This document shows, piece after piece, positions 45,758 through 54,579 of a stretch of 64,000 nt of DNA. The notes beneath the pieces were generated by a model. The model was not told where the DNA came from. It did no database searches and saw only the letters and a program-made list of their open reading frames with translations. Position 1 is the stretch's first letter. Each line of letters opens with the position of its first letter. The DNA comes from CAZIKF01 sp964539825 (GTDB lineage Bacteria > Muiribacteriota > UBA6191), in contig CAZIKF010000005.1 of assembly GCA_964539825.1 (NCBI GenBank), forward strand, positions 1-64,000. Direction: 5' to 3'. Both the position numbers and the translations under genes were made by a program.

Positions 45758-46270
45758 ATGGAAAAAAAAGCATTTGTACAACAGCTTATGGTACCCGACG
45801 TGGACGCTTCGGCAACACATTCTCATTCCCAAAGCCATTTCGTCAATGAACTAGTCCCTCTGCTGGAACACATACGAAAGTCTTCCCCAGACACCTATGA
45901 ACAAGCCATCGAGCAATTTAGAAAACACTGGGAAGAAAGAATCCACGCATCCAGTTTAAGAGATACGCTAGAGTATCTGCTAACCTATCTTAAGAGCACA
46001 TTCGGGATGCAGTTTTTCCTTGAAGAGGCCGGCGACTCCTATTATTTAGAATCCATTCAGTGCCCACTCGTAGAAACCCTTCATCGCAGGGGAAATACAG
46101 GAGACATTGAAAGAAAGATTGTGTGTTATCACTGCTCCCATTACCACTTTCTCAAATTTCTAAAATCCTTCGCCAACAAACCTCACCTGGAATTGCATCC
46201 AAACGGCTGCCACTGGCTGATCGATAAGCCAGGTGAAGAAAAAGAAGAACCAAATCCCCTTTTCTATTGA
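45758..46270 (+). CDS. Hypothetical protein with Cys/His cluster
   Basis: I do not recognise this 170-residue protein. It is soluble, helical at the N-terminus, and has a His-rich stretch near residue 20 (THSHSQSHF). The C-terminal half holds IVCYHCSHYHFLKFLK and HPNGCHWLID, which could bind a metal. It resembles V4R or other small-molecule-sensing folds only vaguely. A TAGAAT -10-like site lies shortly upstream. Its stop lies 2 nt before palindromic element A. Confidence 0.55.
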   Translation: MEKKAFVQQLMVPDVDASATHSHSQSHFVNELVPLLEHIRKSSPDTYEQAIEQFRKHWEERIHASSLRDTLEYLLTYLKSTFGMQFFLEEAGDSYYLESIQCPLVETLHRRGNTGDIERKIVCYHCSHYHFLKFLKSFANKPHLELHPNGCHWLIDKPGEEKEEPNPLFY

Positions 46271-46272
46271 GC

Positions 46273-46423
46273 CGATGTCGCCTGCTTTGGTGGCGTGTTG
46301 GTGTTTATAAGCAGCGCTTACCAGCGGTTCCCTTGTCGAAGGTGACGATGCCACCTCCTCCGCACGAACCACTGCTAATCACTACTTCTAAACACCAACA
46401 CATCCACCACGCAGGCGACATCG
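46273..46423 (-). other. Palindromic element A with conserved core
   Basis: Outer arms at 46273-46307 and 46389-46423 share 13-nt identical inverted blocks at each end (CGATGTCGCCTGC and GTGTTGGTGTTTA). Inner arms at 46309-46329 and 46367-46387 pair over 21 nt. The core, at 46326-46370 on the minus strand, begins GGTTCGTGCGGAGG and ends TTCGACAAGGGAACC. It is nearly identical to the core of element B but inverted. The element begins 2 nt after the stop of the gene ending at 46270. Confidence 0.8.
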
Positions 46424-46493
46424 ACTCAAGTCTCTATCTTTAACTAATCCAATGCTCAACTAGCCAATACATCAGCTCCAAAGCCCAAACAAA

Positions 46494-46593
46494 CCTAATT
46501 CAAAACTGCGGACACACCAGGTAAGCCAATAAACTGATCCCGAGGCATAAATAGACCTAATACAAAACTACGGGCACCGTCAGGTGAGTCGAT
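46494..46593 (+). repeat. Direct repeats: degenerate copy of the left end of element B
   Basis: A sequence beginning CCTAATTCAAAACTGCGG at 46494-46530 recurs in altered form at 46556-46593, where it continues into the left arm of element B. The first copy breaks off after AGGTAAGCCAAT. It looks like a decayed or internally deleted element. The rest of the 46271-46742 gap holds no gene. Confidence 0.55.
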
Positions 46594-46756
46594 TGGTGGG
46601 GGGTGGTCGGGATTCTAGTGTTCAGGAGTGGTGGATATACATGGCTCGTGAGGAGGAGGTGGCATCGTCACCTTCGACGAGGGAGCTGTGAATATACGCC
46701 GCTCATGGGCACTAGAATCCTCGTCACACCCCGCCAATCGACTCACCTGGCGGTGC
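46574..46756 (+). other. Palindromic element B with conserved core
   Basis: Arms of 47 nt at 46574-46620 and 46710-46756 match at 40 positions as an inverted repeat. Inner arms at 46626-46647 and 46683-46704 extend the stem. The core at 46644-46686 (GCTCGTGAGGAGG to TTCGACGAGGGAGC) encloses a small hairpin, AGGTG/CACCT. The right arm contains the last codons and stop of the SPOR gene, so one arm is coding sequence. Confidence 0.82.
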
Positions 46757-47813
46757 GGACATACACAGGTACGTCATCTGATTCGGAGAGCCTGGTGGCC
46801 TGATTTGTGGCTTCTTTTCGTGTCGCGAAATTACCCACGAGAACCCGGTAGTGGTAGGTTCCTCCCTGAAACTTTTCTTCCACCTTGGATGATTGGCCTC
46901 TGTCCATCATTCTTTCTTGAAGAAGTACAGCATTGCGACGGCTCAAAAATGAACCTACCTGAATTGTGAATGGCTTTATTCTAGCCTCGGTTTCAAAATC
47001 AGGAACGGGGCCGATAGGACGTGAACTTACATTTGGTGCAGACTCTGCAACGATAGCCCTCACAACTTGAGGAGAAATTTCCTGAAAGAGAACCTCTCGA
47101 TCAGACTCTGAAATTCTACCAATTCCAAGTCCATGATTTCTTGCCCTGAGATACTTCTCTAGACGATTGAGTTCAGAGTTTGTCTTTGGCTCACCAACAA
47201 ATACATGAAACCCACCCTGTTTATTGATCAGTTCCAGAGTGAGGTCCAGATCTCCAAAATCGATTTCCTTAAGATACTGAAAAGCCTGAGCTCTGGATTT
47301 GAAGCTAGTGTCCAATTTTACCTGTGCATAGGTGATAGGCTTTGCAATTTCTTCTACGATTTCAGCGGCAGCGCGATCGGGCTCAACCACATTCGTCACA
47401 GGAGACTCCAGAGAGGTATCCGCCATAACTTCAGGAATTCTTACAGACGTATCCACGATCTCCTCTCGAACTTGAGAAGATTGCACGACAGAAGTCTCCT
47501 GCTCAAAACTGACAGCGTCTCTAACCTGATGGGTATGCCCTGAATCTACGGATTCGAAAGCATTAACCTCTTCTACAGTAGGCTCTTCATAGGAGGACTC
47601 TGAAATCGCCTCCTCGCCCTGGACAAGAGTATATTCAGTCTGCTCTGAACCAGATAAATCTTGAGTTACTGCAAACCATGGACTCTTACGCAAGAAGCTT
47701 TCAAATGTGAAAACCGCCAAATAAAACAATAAACTTGCAATGATCAGCCAGGCAATCAGCGAGATCATCTTGTCTTGTTTTGGTGTCTCGAATGTTTCGA
47801 GCGGACCTTCCAT
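46743..47813 (-). CDS. SPOR-domain membrane protein at the end of the flagellar cluster
   Basis: SPOR domains bind denuded peptidoglycan, often at division sites. This 356-residue protein has an N-terminal membrane segment (ISLIAWLIIASLLFYLAVF) near residue 25 and a long acidic linker. The C-terminal SPOR domain reads FTIQVGSFLSRRNAVLLQERM to YRVLVGNFATRKEATN. In spirochaetes it could link the flagellar machinery or cell cylinder to peptidoglycan (inference). The final codons lie inside palindromic element B. It follows flbB by 152 nt and may have its own promoter. Confidence 0.8.
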   Translation of the reverse strand: MEGPLETFETPKQDKMISLIAWLIIASLLFYLAVFTFESFLRKSPWFAVTQDLSGSEQTEYTLVQGEEAISESSYEEPTVEEVNAFESVDSGHTHQVRDAVSFEQETSVVQSSQVREEIVDTSVRIPEVMADTSLESPVTNVVEPDRAAAEIVEEIAKPITYAQVKLDTSFKSRAQAFQYLKEIDFGDLDLTLELINKQGGFHVFVGEPKTNSELNRLEKYLRARNHGLGIGRISESDREVLFQEISPQVVRAIVAESAPNVSSRPIGPVPDFETEARIKPFTIQVGSFLSRRNAVLLQERMMDRGQSSKVEEKFQGGTYHYRVLVGNFATRKEATNQATRLSESDDVPVYVRTAR

Positions 47814-47965
47814 ACTTCTTAAACCTCTCTCCCAGGAGCCTATGTAAATGGCCTTCTCCAGGTGGTTTCATTCTCCGGAATCAGTATATCAAAGGCTACA
47901 AATCCCATCAAGTTTAGCGATTTTTTGTTTAACAAAACACTTCAATCAAAGAATTTCCCCCAGGA

Positions 47966-48634
47966 TTACGGAGTAGCGATCATTTCAATTTGAGTGGTCG
48001 AACCTGACTTTGGCTCGGAACTTTGCAGCATTCGAACAAACATGGACGCTCTAGCTTCTTCCAGATTGGAAAGTATGGCGCCAAGGGCTTTGGGGGTCAG
48101 GCGCCTCAGTACTTCAAAGGACAATTCAATAGGCCTGATTTGATCAAGAATTTTGGCCGCATCTTCCGGCAACATTTTTGCGTAGGTAGCCGCAAGATTA
48201 TCCAACCGCTCGATGAGCGCTTTGTTCTCTTTAATCTGCCGCGCTTCCTCCTCCTTCTTAATCTCCTTCAAAAAGTCACCCTGCTCTCCCTTCAAGTCTT
48301 CCTTCTCTTCCTCAAGGGTTCGAAACAACTGCTCCAACTTCTTTTTTTCCTCTAAAATTCTGGTGGACTCTATTTTCATTTGCTTAAAGAGATTTTCCAC
48401 ATATACCTGTTTTTCTTCCAAGAGAACACTCTTCTGATCCCTGGGGGCCAGAGAATTTATATTAGCCATTCGAATGTATTCCGAAACAACTTTATTTTTT
48501 TTGGCGATTTCTGGCAAGGTACTATGAATGTTGATGAATCCCGTGTAATCCAAAAATCCTATGATGACCAATGTGGCCACTGTAACCAAACTCAACAGGA
48601 ATAAGACCACCAATTTTTCAAGAAACTTTCTCAT
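47966..48634 (-). CDS. flbB: Periplasmic flagellar collar protein FlbB
   Basis: FlbB is a spirochaete-specific component at the base of the periplasmic collar that surrounds the flagellar motor and is needed for stator assembly. The 222-residue protein has one N-terminal membrane segment (VVLFLLSLVTVATLVIIGFL), a coiled coil at about residues 75-145 and an MgtE_N-like domain (YAKMLPEDAAKILDQI, LTPKALGAILSNLE). Position just after fliJ matches the Borrelia order. Its start overlaps the fliJ stop (ATGA). Confidence 0.85.
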   Translation of the reverse strand: MRKFLEKLVVLFLLSLVTVATLVIIGFLDYTGFINIHSTLPEIAKKNKVVSEYIRMANINSLAPRDQKSVLLEEKQVYVENLFKQMKIESTRILEEKKKLEQLFRTLEEEKEDLKGEQGDFLKEIKKEEEARQIKENKALIERLDNLAATYAKMLPEDAAKILDQIRPIELSFEVLRRLTPKALGAILSNLEEARASMFVRMLQSSEPKSGSTTQIEMIATP

Positions 48635-49086
48635 TCTCCATCACCCCCTCCTAGGTTCAGAATATTAACGGCTCGAAAATCATCCAATTTATTTTGCTGA
48701 TCCAGCAGGTATTCTTTTTGATACTTTTTTCGAGCGCTTTCTTCCAGTTTTTCAAAAACCCTCTTCTCCTTCAGCGCAAACGTGGTTTCCTCTTGTAACC
48801 GGATCAACTGCCTTCGCGCCTCTTCGATACGCAACTCCTGGGCTGTAATAAGCTGATTTATCCCAATTTCATTGCGTCGGACCAGATCAAGCATCACAAA
48901 ATCCAGTTTTCTATGAAATTCAGCGGCCTGCCCCCTTATAACACCCTTCCTCAGGAACAACTCCCTGAGGCGCTCCTGCTCCTGCTCAAAAACCATGCGC
49001 TGTGCTATCGATTTACGTTCGGCTTCTTCATATAAAGCCTCCTTGAGACGCTGAACTGGCTTGAGTCTAAATTTAAATCGCTTCAT
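48631..49086 (-). CDS. fliJ: Flagellar export chaperone/stalk FliJ
   Basis: FliJ is the central stalk of the flagellar export ATPase. The 151-residue protein is a single long antiparallel coiled coil starting FKFRLKPVQRLKEALYEEAE, the usual FliJ opening. Position between fliI and flbB supports it. It overlaps both neighbours by 4 nt. Sequence conservation in this family is low, so context carries much of the call. Confidence 0.85.
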   Translation of the reverse strand: MKRFKFRLKPVQRLKEALYEEAERKSIAQRMVFEQEQERLRELFLRKGVIRGQAAEFHRKLDFVMLDLVRRNEIGINQLITAQELRIEEARRQLIRLQEETTFALKEKRVFEKLEESARKKYQKEYLLDQQNKLDDFRAVNILNLGGGDGE

Positions 49087-50405
49087 TCTACAATCTGCTT
49101 AAGCCCAAGAACTGTTTGTGAATAGGGAATCTTTTCATACACATGCTGTCGTAAAAATCCTTCAATCTGATCCATTTTTTCAATGGCGGTATCAATCTTT
49201 CTATTTGAACCCTTTTGGTAAGCGCCTATGTTGATCAAATCCCTGGCATCTTCATAGGCAGCTAACAGCTCTCTCAAAGCCGCCTGGGCCTGAATATGCT
49301 CATCATCTATGATTTCAAACATAAGACGTGAAGTAGACTCAAGGATGGAAATCGCAGGAAAGTGTCCCCGCTGGGCAAGGTCCCGGGACAAGACAATATG
49401 ACCATCCAATAGTCCCCTGACGGCGTCCGCGACAGGTTCGTCCATATCTCCCCCCTCTACCAATACGGTATAAAAACCAGTGATGGTACCCTGGGCACTA
49501 CGACCAGCCCTTTCGAAGAGCCTGGGCAAAAGCTGAAATACAGAGGGGGGATACCCTCGGGTTGTGGGAGGTTCCCCAATTGAAAGGCCCAATTCTCTTT
49601 GCGCCAGCGCGAATCGTGTTACCGAATCCATCATCAACATCACGTTTAATCCCTGGTCACGAAAATACTCTGCAATCGCCGTGGCAACAAAGGCGGCCTT
49701 GAGCCGCACAATCGCCGGTTCCGACGAAGTGGCAACCACCACGACAGATCGTTTGAGACCTTCCTCCCCCAGGGACTTTTCAATAAACTCCCGAACCTCC
49801 CGCCCCCTCTCTCCAACCAGGGCAATAACGTTGATGTCCGCCTCTGTATTTCGAGCTATCATTCCCATCAAAGTAGATTTACCTACCCCTGAACCGGCAA
49901 ATACCCCAAGCCGCTGCCCACTCCCACAGGTGAGACAACCATCTATTGATCGAATTCCAAGCGTCAGAATGTCATCAATGGGAGGCCTTTCAATGGGATT
50001 AGGAGGCTCTCGATCTACTTCGTAGAACTCAGAGCATTCAATTGCCCCTTTTCCGTCCAGTGGCTGTCCCAGTGGATCAATGACGCGCCCTAGAACCACC
50101 TCCCCAACCTTTACCCTGAGACGAGAACCTGTAGAAATCACCCGTGACCCGGGAGCCACACCGTGGATTGATCCAAAAGGCATCAAGATCACAATTTCAT
50201 CTCGAAACCCTACTACTTCCGCGTGAATTTGTTCCTGGGAACGAGTAATTATGTAGCAGATTTCGCCAAGGGTAACTTCAGGACCTACGGACTCTATCAA
50301 GAGACCGGTTACCCTTTGAATCTTACCCACACCACGTACTAAACGAGCTCGTTCTATGAGCTGGTACTGGTCTTCCCACTTTTGTGGTTCAACCAGATTA
50401 TCCAT
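49083..50405 (-). CDS. fliI: Flagellum-specific ATPase FliI
   Basis: FliI is the hexameric ATPase that energises the flagellar type III export apparatus. The 440-residue protein has the Walker A GSGVGKSTLMG near residue 172 and VIALVGERGREVREF. The Walker B MLMMDSVTRFA and the FliI/YscN signature region PPTTRGYPPSVFQLLPRL follow. All catalytic features are present. It overlaps fliH by 8 nt and fliJ by 4 nt, in the standard order. Confidence 0.95.
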   Translation of the reverse strand: MDNLVEPQKWEDQYQLIERARLVRGVGKIQRVTGLLIESVGPEVTLGEICYIITRSQEQIHAEVVGFRDEIVILMPFGSIHGVAPGSRVISTGSRLRVKVGEVVLGRVIDPLGQPLDGKGAIECSEFYEVDREPPNPIERPPIDDILTLGIRSIDGCLTCGSGQRLGVFAGSGVGKSTLMGMIARNTEADINVIALVGERGREVREFIEKSLGEEGLKRSVVVVATSSEPAIVRLKAAFVATAIAEYFRDQGLNVMLMMDSVTRFALAQRELGLSIGEPPTTRGYPPSVFQLLPRLFERAGRSAQGTITGFYTVLVEGGDMDEPVADAVRGLLDGHIVLSRDLAQRGHFPAISILESTSRLMFEIIDDEHIQAQAALRELLAAYEDARDLINIGAYQKGSNRKIDTAIEKMDQIEGFLRQHVYEKIPYSQTVLGLKQIVE

Positions 50406-51219
50406 TTTTTTCCAGCTCCTTTTTTAAAAGGATCATCTGACTCTCAATTGTCGCGTCAACATTTCCAAGCTCTGTTTCAAGAAGACATCCGCCTGGGGCC
50501 ATATTCGCATCTCTTAGAAGTTCCACCTTTTGAGTGGGGGAAAAAAGTTTCCTAAATTGATCCTTAACCACCTCAATCGCATCATAATCACAATCAGACA
50601 CCACTACCCGAAGGCGGGTTGCCTGGTGAACTTCCCCCAGGGCCTTAGCAATATTATGCAGAACATGCCTTACATTTGTCGCCCCGATTGGTCCAATGAT
50701 TTTTTCAGCATATAGACGGGCGAACTTATGAATAAATTGGAGATTCTGCCGGGTAAGGTCCAATCTTTGAGCACGGATTTCCTCAAGTACTCTCCCGAGG
50801 GATTCGACCATTTCAGTGAACTGCTTCATGCCATCCTGGTAACCCTCTTCATATCCCCTGGCCTGACCTTCTTCATAACCTTTGGCCTCTTTGGCAAGGG
50901 CCTCCTCATGCTGTAGGCTTACCTTCTCTTCGCGCTCATTGATTTCCTTAAGGTGTTCATTTTCCCGAACTTCCAGCTCTTGGGCACGAGTATTGTAGAA
51001 CTGTTCAGCTTCAGTCTTGGCATCACCAATAATTCTCTCAGCTTCATGATTGGCGTTGTCGAGAATATCTTGCGCGTCGGTACGGGATGCCTCGAGGTCT
51101 TTGTGAATCTGAGCCAATTCCCGCTCTCTGAGGGCTTCCGTTGCCTCGCGAATCTTTTCCTTTAATTCCCATTCATGACGGATCGACTCGATTGCCTTCA
51201 ACAAATCCGCGTTTGACAT
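50398..51219 (-). CDS. fliH: Flagellar assembly protein FliH
   Basis: FliH is the peripheral stalk that regulates FliI. The 273-residue protein has a long N-terminal coiled coil (about residues 15-115). A glycine-containing EGQARGYEEGYQDGMKQF helix is typical of FliH, followed by the C-terminal V-ATPase-E-like domain (FARLYAEKIIGPIG). It lies directly between fliF and fliI. The fliG gene that normally separates fliF and fliH is absent; the gap is only 43 nt. Confidence 0.9.
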   Translation of the reverse strand: MSNADLLKAIESIRHEWELKEKIREATEALRERELAQIHKDLEASRTDAQDILDNANHEAERIIGDAKTEAEQFYNTRAQELEVRENEHLKEINEREEKVSLQHEEALAKEAKGYEEGQARGYEEGYQDGMKQFTEMVESLGRVLEEIRAQRLDLTRQNLQFIHKFARLYAEKIIGPIGATNVRHVLHNIAKALGEVHQATRLRVVVSDCDYDAIEVVKDQFRKLFSPTQKVELLRDANMAPGGCLLETELGNVDATIESQMILLKKELEKNG

Positions 51220-51262
51220 GGGTATACCTCAATGGAGCAAAGACTCACCCGAGACTCCTACT

Positions 51263-52825
51263 CTAATAATAACTTTCTTCCATCATGAAGGAGCGAATGG
51301 TCTTAACCAGTTCATCCGGGTTTTCCCGAGCCATTTCCATGAGGAAGCGCTCTCTTTCATTGCGCTCTTTCTGCTCAACTGTCAGTACTTCCTCTTCTAC
51401 TTCCTGCTGCTCTGCGATAGCTCGTTGAGCCATCTCCAAGGTTTTACGCTGCCTTTGGATCTTTAGTCTTCGATAATACCGGTAGATCCCAAGGAAAACA
51501 GCGCTAAGAAAGGCTATAACCGCTACTGACGCCAGTTTTGCTTCAAAGTCCTTATAATCTTTTTCACGACGCTTTAGACTCTCAAACTTAATCCGGTTGA
51601 ATACAAATGCTTGAACTGAAATTTCATCACGCCGCTCAATCGTATCAAGACCTATCGCCTTGGCTACGGCATGGATCACCTTTTCACGCTCTTCCTCTGA
51701 CAGGATTTTATCGCTAAGAACCGCCTGGTTAATGACCACGGAAACCGTCAATCTCTTAATTAGACCTATGGCATGCTTGATCACGGTTTTCTTAGTATTA
51801 TAAGCCCTATTAATTCGTTGTTCCTTACTCATACTGGCGGTAAGCGTAGGATCAGGGGCCTGGTAGCCGGGAATATTTGTGGTCGTACCCGGGATAGCTT
51901 TCGGATCGGTGGTCTTCGTGTCGTGTTCTTTCTTTTCCTCTGAAATGGTTACGCCCTGGTCCTCTCCTTTGACCGGCGGCTTAAGCTCCTTGGCTTCAAC
52001 CTCCTTTTCATCGAAATTAAGAACCACATCAACCTGTACACCAATATTTTCCTCGCCATAGATCTCCGCTAGTGTCTGCTCAGCCTTTCTACGTAACTCT
52101 GTCTCCTTACGACGGGTCTTCTCATAATGGCTCAATTCCTTGGTTTTCGCCTTTAAAAGAGCTACCAGGTCATTTCCCTTATCATCGGAAATGTGTACAT
52201 TTTTGTCTTCCACACCCAATACAGATTTTGAAATGAGATTTAGAGTGGTTCTCACCTGGGGAGCAGCCATGGTTTCAAGGGCGTTTTCCATGGTTATCAA
52301 AACTGAAACTGTGGTGTCCTTTTGGTCCTCTACAAACAAGACATCCTGAGCCATTTCAATGGTAACGTCAGCACGTTTCACATTTCGATACTGCATTATG
52401 GTACGGGCTATTTTCCCTTCTTTGGCACGATTAATTCGTACGACCAGTTCCTTTTCAGTCAGCCCAAAGGAAGATTGGGTGTCTAAGATTTCTTCATAGG
52501 AAGGAATGGCATCGGGTAAGCTATTAGATTCTGCGAGGGCAAGATGAGCGGCTTCTACTTTACCCTTCATGACTGAGATGATGTGCCCTCCCTCAGAGGA
52601 CTTCACCTTAAAGCCGAGTTCGATGAGTTTGGATTGGACTCCAAGCGCTTCGCGGCGATCCTTAATGTAGTCAAACAAGGGAACGTATTTTTCGCTACCC
52701 AGGAAGACTGCGCTGACCCCCACGAGGATCAGAACGCCAAAGGCGCCGATACCCATGGATATCTGCTGAATTCTACTGAGCTTCTGCCAGAATTCAGTTA
52801 TTTTCGCCAGTGTTTCTTTCACCAA
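51263..52825 (-). CDS. fliF: Flagellar MS-ring protein FliF
   Basis: FliF forms the membrane-embedded MS-ring. The 520-residue protein has an N-terminal membrane segment (ISMGIGAFGVLILVGVSAVFL) near residue 30 and a YscJ/FliF ring-building region (EELVVRINRAKEGKIARTIM, VSVLITMEN). A second membrane segment (SVAVIAFLSAVFLGIYRYY) lies near residue 445. A cytoplasmic tail follows that would bind FliG (LVKTIRSFMMEESYY). It follows fliE by 64 nt. The C-terminus looks complete even though fliG is not adjacent. Confidence 0.94.
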   Translation of the reverse strand: MVKETLAKITEFWQKLSRIQQISMGIGAFGVLILVGVSAVFLGSEKYVPLFDYIKDRREALGVQSKLIELGFKVKSSEGGHIISVMKGKVEAAHLALAESNSLPDAIPSYEEILDTQSSFGLTEKELVVRINRAKEGKIARTIMQYRNVKRADVTIEMAQDVLFVEDQKDTTVSVLITMENALETMAAPQVRTTLNLISKSVLGVEDKNVHISDDKGNDLVALLKAKTKELSHYEKTRRKETELRRKAEQTLAEIYGEENIGVQVDVVLNFDEKEVEAKELKPPVKGEDQGVTISEEKKEHDTKTTDPKAIPGTTTNIPGYQAPDPTLTASMSKEQRINRAYNTKKTVIKHAIGLIKRLTVSVVINQAVLSDKILSEEEREKVIHAVAKAIGLDTIERRDEISVQAFVFNRIKFESLKRREKDYKDFEAKLASVAVIAFLSAVFLGIYRYYRRLKIQRQRKTLEMAQRAIAEQQEVEEEVLTVEQKERNERERFLMEMARENPDELVKTIRSFMMEESYY

Positions 52826-52889
52826 CGTCCGATGCTAACCACCCCTAACAGGGAGTCCAAACCCGCTTAAAGCGAATGAACCTTATACC

Positions 52890-53207
52890 TTAAAGACGAG
52901 TACTGGAAATGTCTCTGTACGCCTCTAATACTTTCTTGCGCATAGTGTTGAGGGTCTTCATCGCAAGTCCAGCCTTTTCACTAGCAATGGTTACATCATG
53001 AATATTCTCGACAGTACCCATCATGAATCCCTTGGTCAGATCTTTTGAAACTTTCTGTAGATCTGCCACTTGATTCACACTTTCCTCGAGAACAGTAGCA
53101 AAGGCCGTTGAGGCCTTGTCCAGGTTCGTTCTTATTGGAGGAATGGGTTTGGTTAGAGCGGACTTCAACACCCGCTCGTTCATGTCAAAAAAATCAATCT
53201 TCATCAC
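52890..53207 (-). CDS. fliE: Flagellar hook-basal body protein FliE
   Basis: FliE links the MS-ring to the rod. The 105-residue size is standard. The C-terminal helix pattern VTIASEKAGLAMKTLNTMRKKVLEAYRDI matches the family in layout, as does SFATV-like TAFATVLEESVNQV in the middle. The gene lies between flgC and fliF, in the usual order flgB-flgC-fliE-fliF. Confidence 0.9.
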   Translation of the reverse strand: MMKIDFFDMNERVLKSALTKPIPPIRTNLDKASTAFATVLEESVNQVADLQKVSKDLTKGFMMGTVENIHDVTIASEKAGLAMKTLNTMRKKVLEAYRDISSTRL

Positions 53208-53226
53208 TAACTCATGCTGTACTTAA

Positions 53227-53676
53227 TTAACGACCGCCACCACTGATTTCCAGAGCGGAATTAAACATCTGCCTGGATGTACTAAGAACGGTTACATTCG
53301 CCTCATAGGCCCGTGACGCTGTGATCATATCCACCATCTCCTTCACAATGTTGACGTTGGGTAAATGAACATAGCCCTTGTCATCAGCGTGAGGATGGTT
53401 TGGATCATAAACAGTCTTAAAGGGAGCCATGTCGTCACGAATTTCGCGTACCCTTACTCCCTTGCCATGAAACTGCTCCCCTTTTTCATTTTTTTCGATA
53501 TCTTTAACTTCGTTATCGAAAACTGCTTCAAATACCGGTAATTGTCTCCGGTAGGGGGTACCACGGTTGGTTTTCGTTGTATTCACATTGGCAATATTAC
53601 TGGAGATGATATCCATTCTCAGGCGCTCTGCTGTGAGCCCCGAAGCTGCAATATCAAAAGATCGGAATACGTTCAT
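53227..53676 (-). CDS. flgC: Flagellar basal-body rod protein FlgC
   Basis: FlgC is a proximal rod protein. The 149 residues carry the rod signature ASGLTAERLRMDIISSNIAN at the N-terminus and the axial C-terminal helix (MVDMITASRAYEANVTVL, SRQMFNSALEI). VNIVKEMVDMI is typical. It follows flgB by 6 nt and precedes fliE by 19 nt. Confidence 0.94.
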   Translation of the reverse strand: MNVFRSFDIAASGLTAERLRMDIISSNIANVNTTKTNRGTPYRRQLPVFEAVFDNEVKDIEKNEKGEQFHGKGVRVREIRDDMAPFKTVYDPNHPHADDKGYVHLPNVNIVKEMVDMITASRAYEANVTVLSTSRQMFNSALEISGGGR

Positions 53677-53682
53677 GGTCTA

Positions 53683-54102
53683 TCACTCCCCTTGTAGAAG
53701 TCCGTTAAAACTCTGGAAGTATCCGCTCAACTTTTTGAGATACACCTGGTATCTCATGCCGTTTTTGCTGATTTCCGCGAGCTCAACATCCATATCAACA
53801 CTGGATCGATCATTTCGGTAACGCGTCTGCGTGATAATGACCGGTTCAGGATGAATTTCCTCAAGATCCTTTCTTCCAAATTTGATATGCCTAGGTTTTT
53901 CAATCTTGGCCTTGAAAGAGGTCTTATTGTGGGCTTCTCGGAGTAATTTTTCGAAATCCGCCGTATCTCTCCGCTTATAAAACGGAGTGTTGACGTTGGA
54001 TATGTTGTTCACCAGCAGGCTGTGCCTGAACGCGGCATGACCTGCTGACTTTTCCAGCATACCCAGGTAACCATTCTTAGTCAGCGACTGAATCATTCCC
54101 AT
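53683..54102 (-). CDS. flgB: Flagellar basal-body rod protein FlgB
   Basis: FlgB is the most proximal rod component. The 139-residue protein has HSLLVNNISNVNTPFYKRRD near residue 28, the rod-protein signature. The C-terminal AEISKNGMRYQVYLKKLSGYF helix is the axial segment. The order flgB-flgC-fliE is as in other spirochaetes. A 60-nt gap separates it from fliO. Confidence 0.93.
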   Translation of the reverse strand: MGMIQSLTKNGYLGMLEKSAGHAAFRHSLLVNNISNVNTPFYKRRDTADFEKLLREAHNKTSFKAKIEKPRHIKFGRKDLEEIHPEPVIITQTRYRNDRSSVDMDVELAEISKNGMRYQVYLKKLSGYFQSFNGLLQGE

Positions 54103-54162
54103 ATTCGTATCCTCCTCATCTATCTATCGGAGGATCCTTTAGAGAAGATTAACATAAAATGT

Positions 54163-54537
54163 CTATTTTTGTATATTTTTGTTTACCTTTGTTTGAATTT
54201 GTTGAAAAACAAACGGAAAAGTCTGATTTGTGGAAGGAATGGTAGAGAATTTATCCAAAAGGGGTTGAACCTCTTCATTTTCGATTCTATCGAGTACCTC
54301 AAGTCTGTCATGGGTCGAACTCAAAAGGTATATACGGCCTACAATTTCGACAAGAATCAACTTCTGCTTTGGACCCACGGAATGGACAAACAAGGTTCGG
54401 CCTGGACTCTGTACCTCCCCGGGCAGCAAGGAAGGTAAACGATTCAAGAGCTTTCGACAGAGGATTACCAGACAGGCTGTTAGCCCAAAACCCAACAATA
54501 TTCTAATCAGTACAGACGGGTCTTCAAAAGGGTTCAC
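54163..54537 (-). CDS. fliO: Flagellar export-gate chaperone FliO
   Basis: FliO helps assemble the FliP ring of the export gate. The 124-residue protein has one N-terminal membrane segment (LIRILLGFGLTACLVILC) followed by a small cytoplasmic domain with RTLFVHSVGPKQKLILVEIVG and IYLLSSTHD, the FliO pattern. Normally fliP, fliQ and fliR follow; here flgB does instead. Identification rests on position after fliM-fliY and on layout. Confidence 0.8.
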   Translation of the reverse strand: MNPFEDPSVLIRILLGFGLTACLVILCRKLLNRLPSLLPGEVQSPGRTLFVHSVGPKQKLILVEIVGRIYLLSSTHDRLEVLDRIENEEVQPLLDKFSTIPSTNQTFPFVFQQIQTKVNKNIQK

Positions 54538-54579
54538 GGGATAAATCTAACATAGAATGCAATTTTTTTTACATTTTTG

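Noticed and set aside
46273..46756. Elements A and B as integron attC sites
   Set aside because: attC sites keep their outer ends (RYYYAAC/GTTRRRY) and vary inside; here the apical core is conserved and the arms vary, and no integrase or cassettes are seen.
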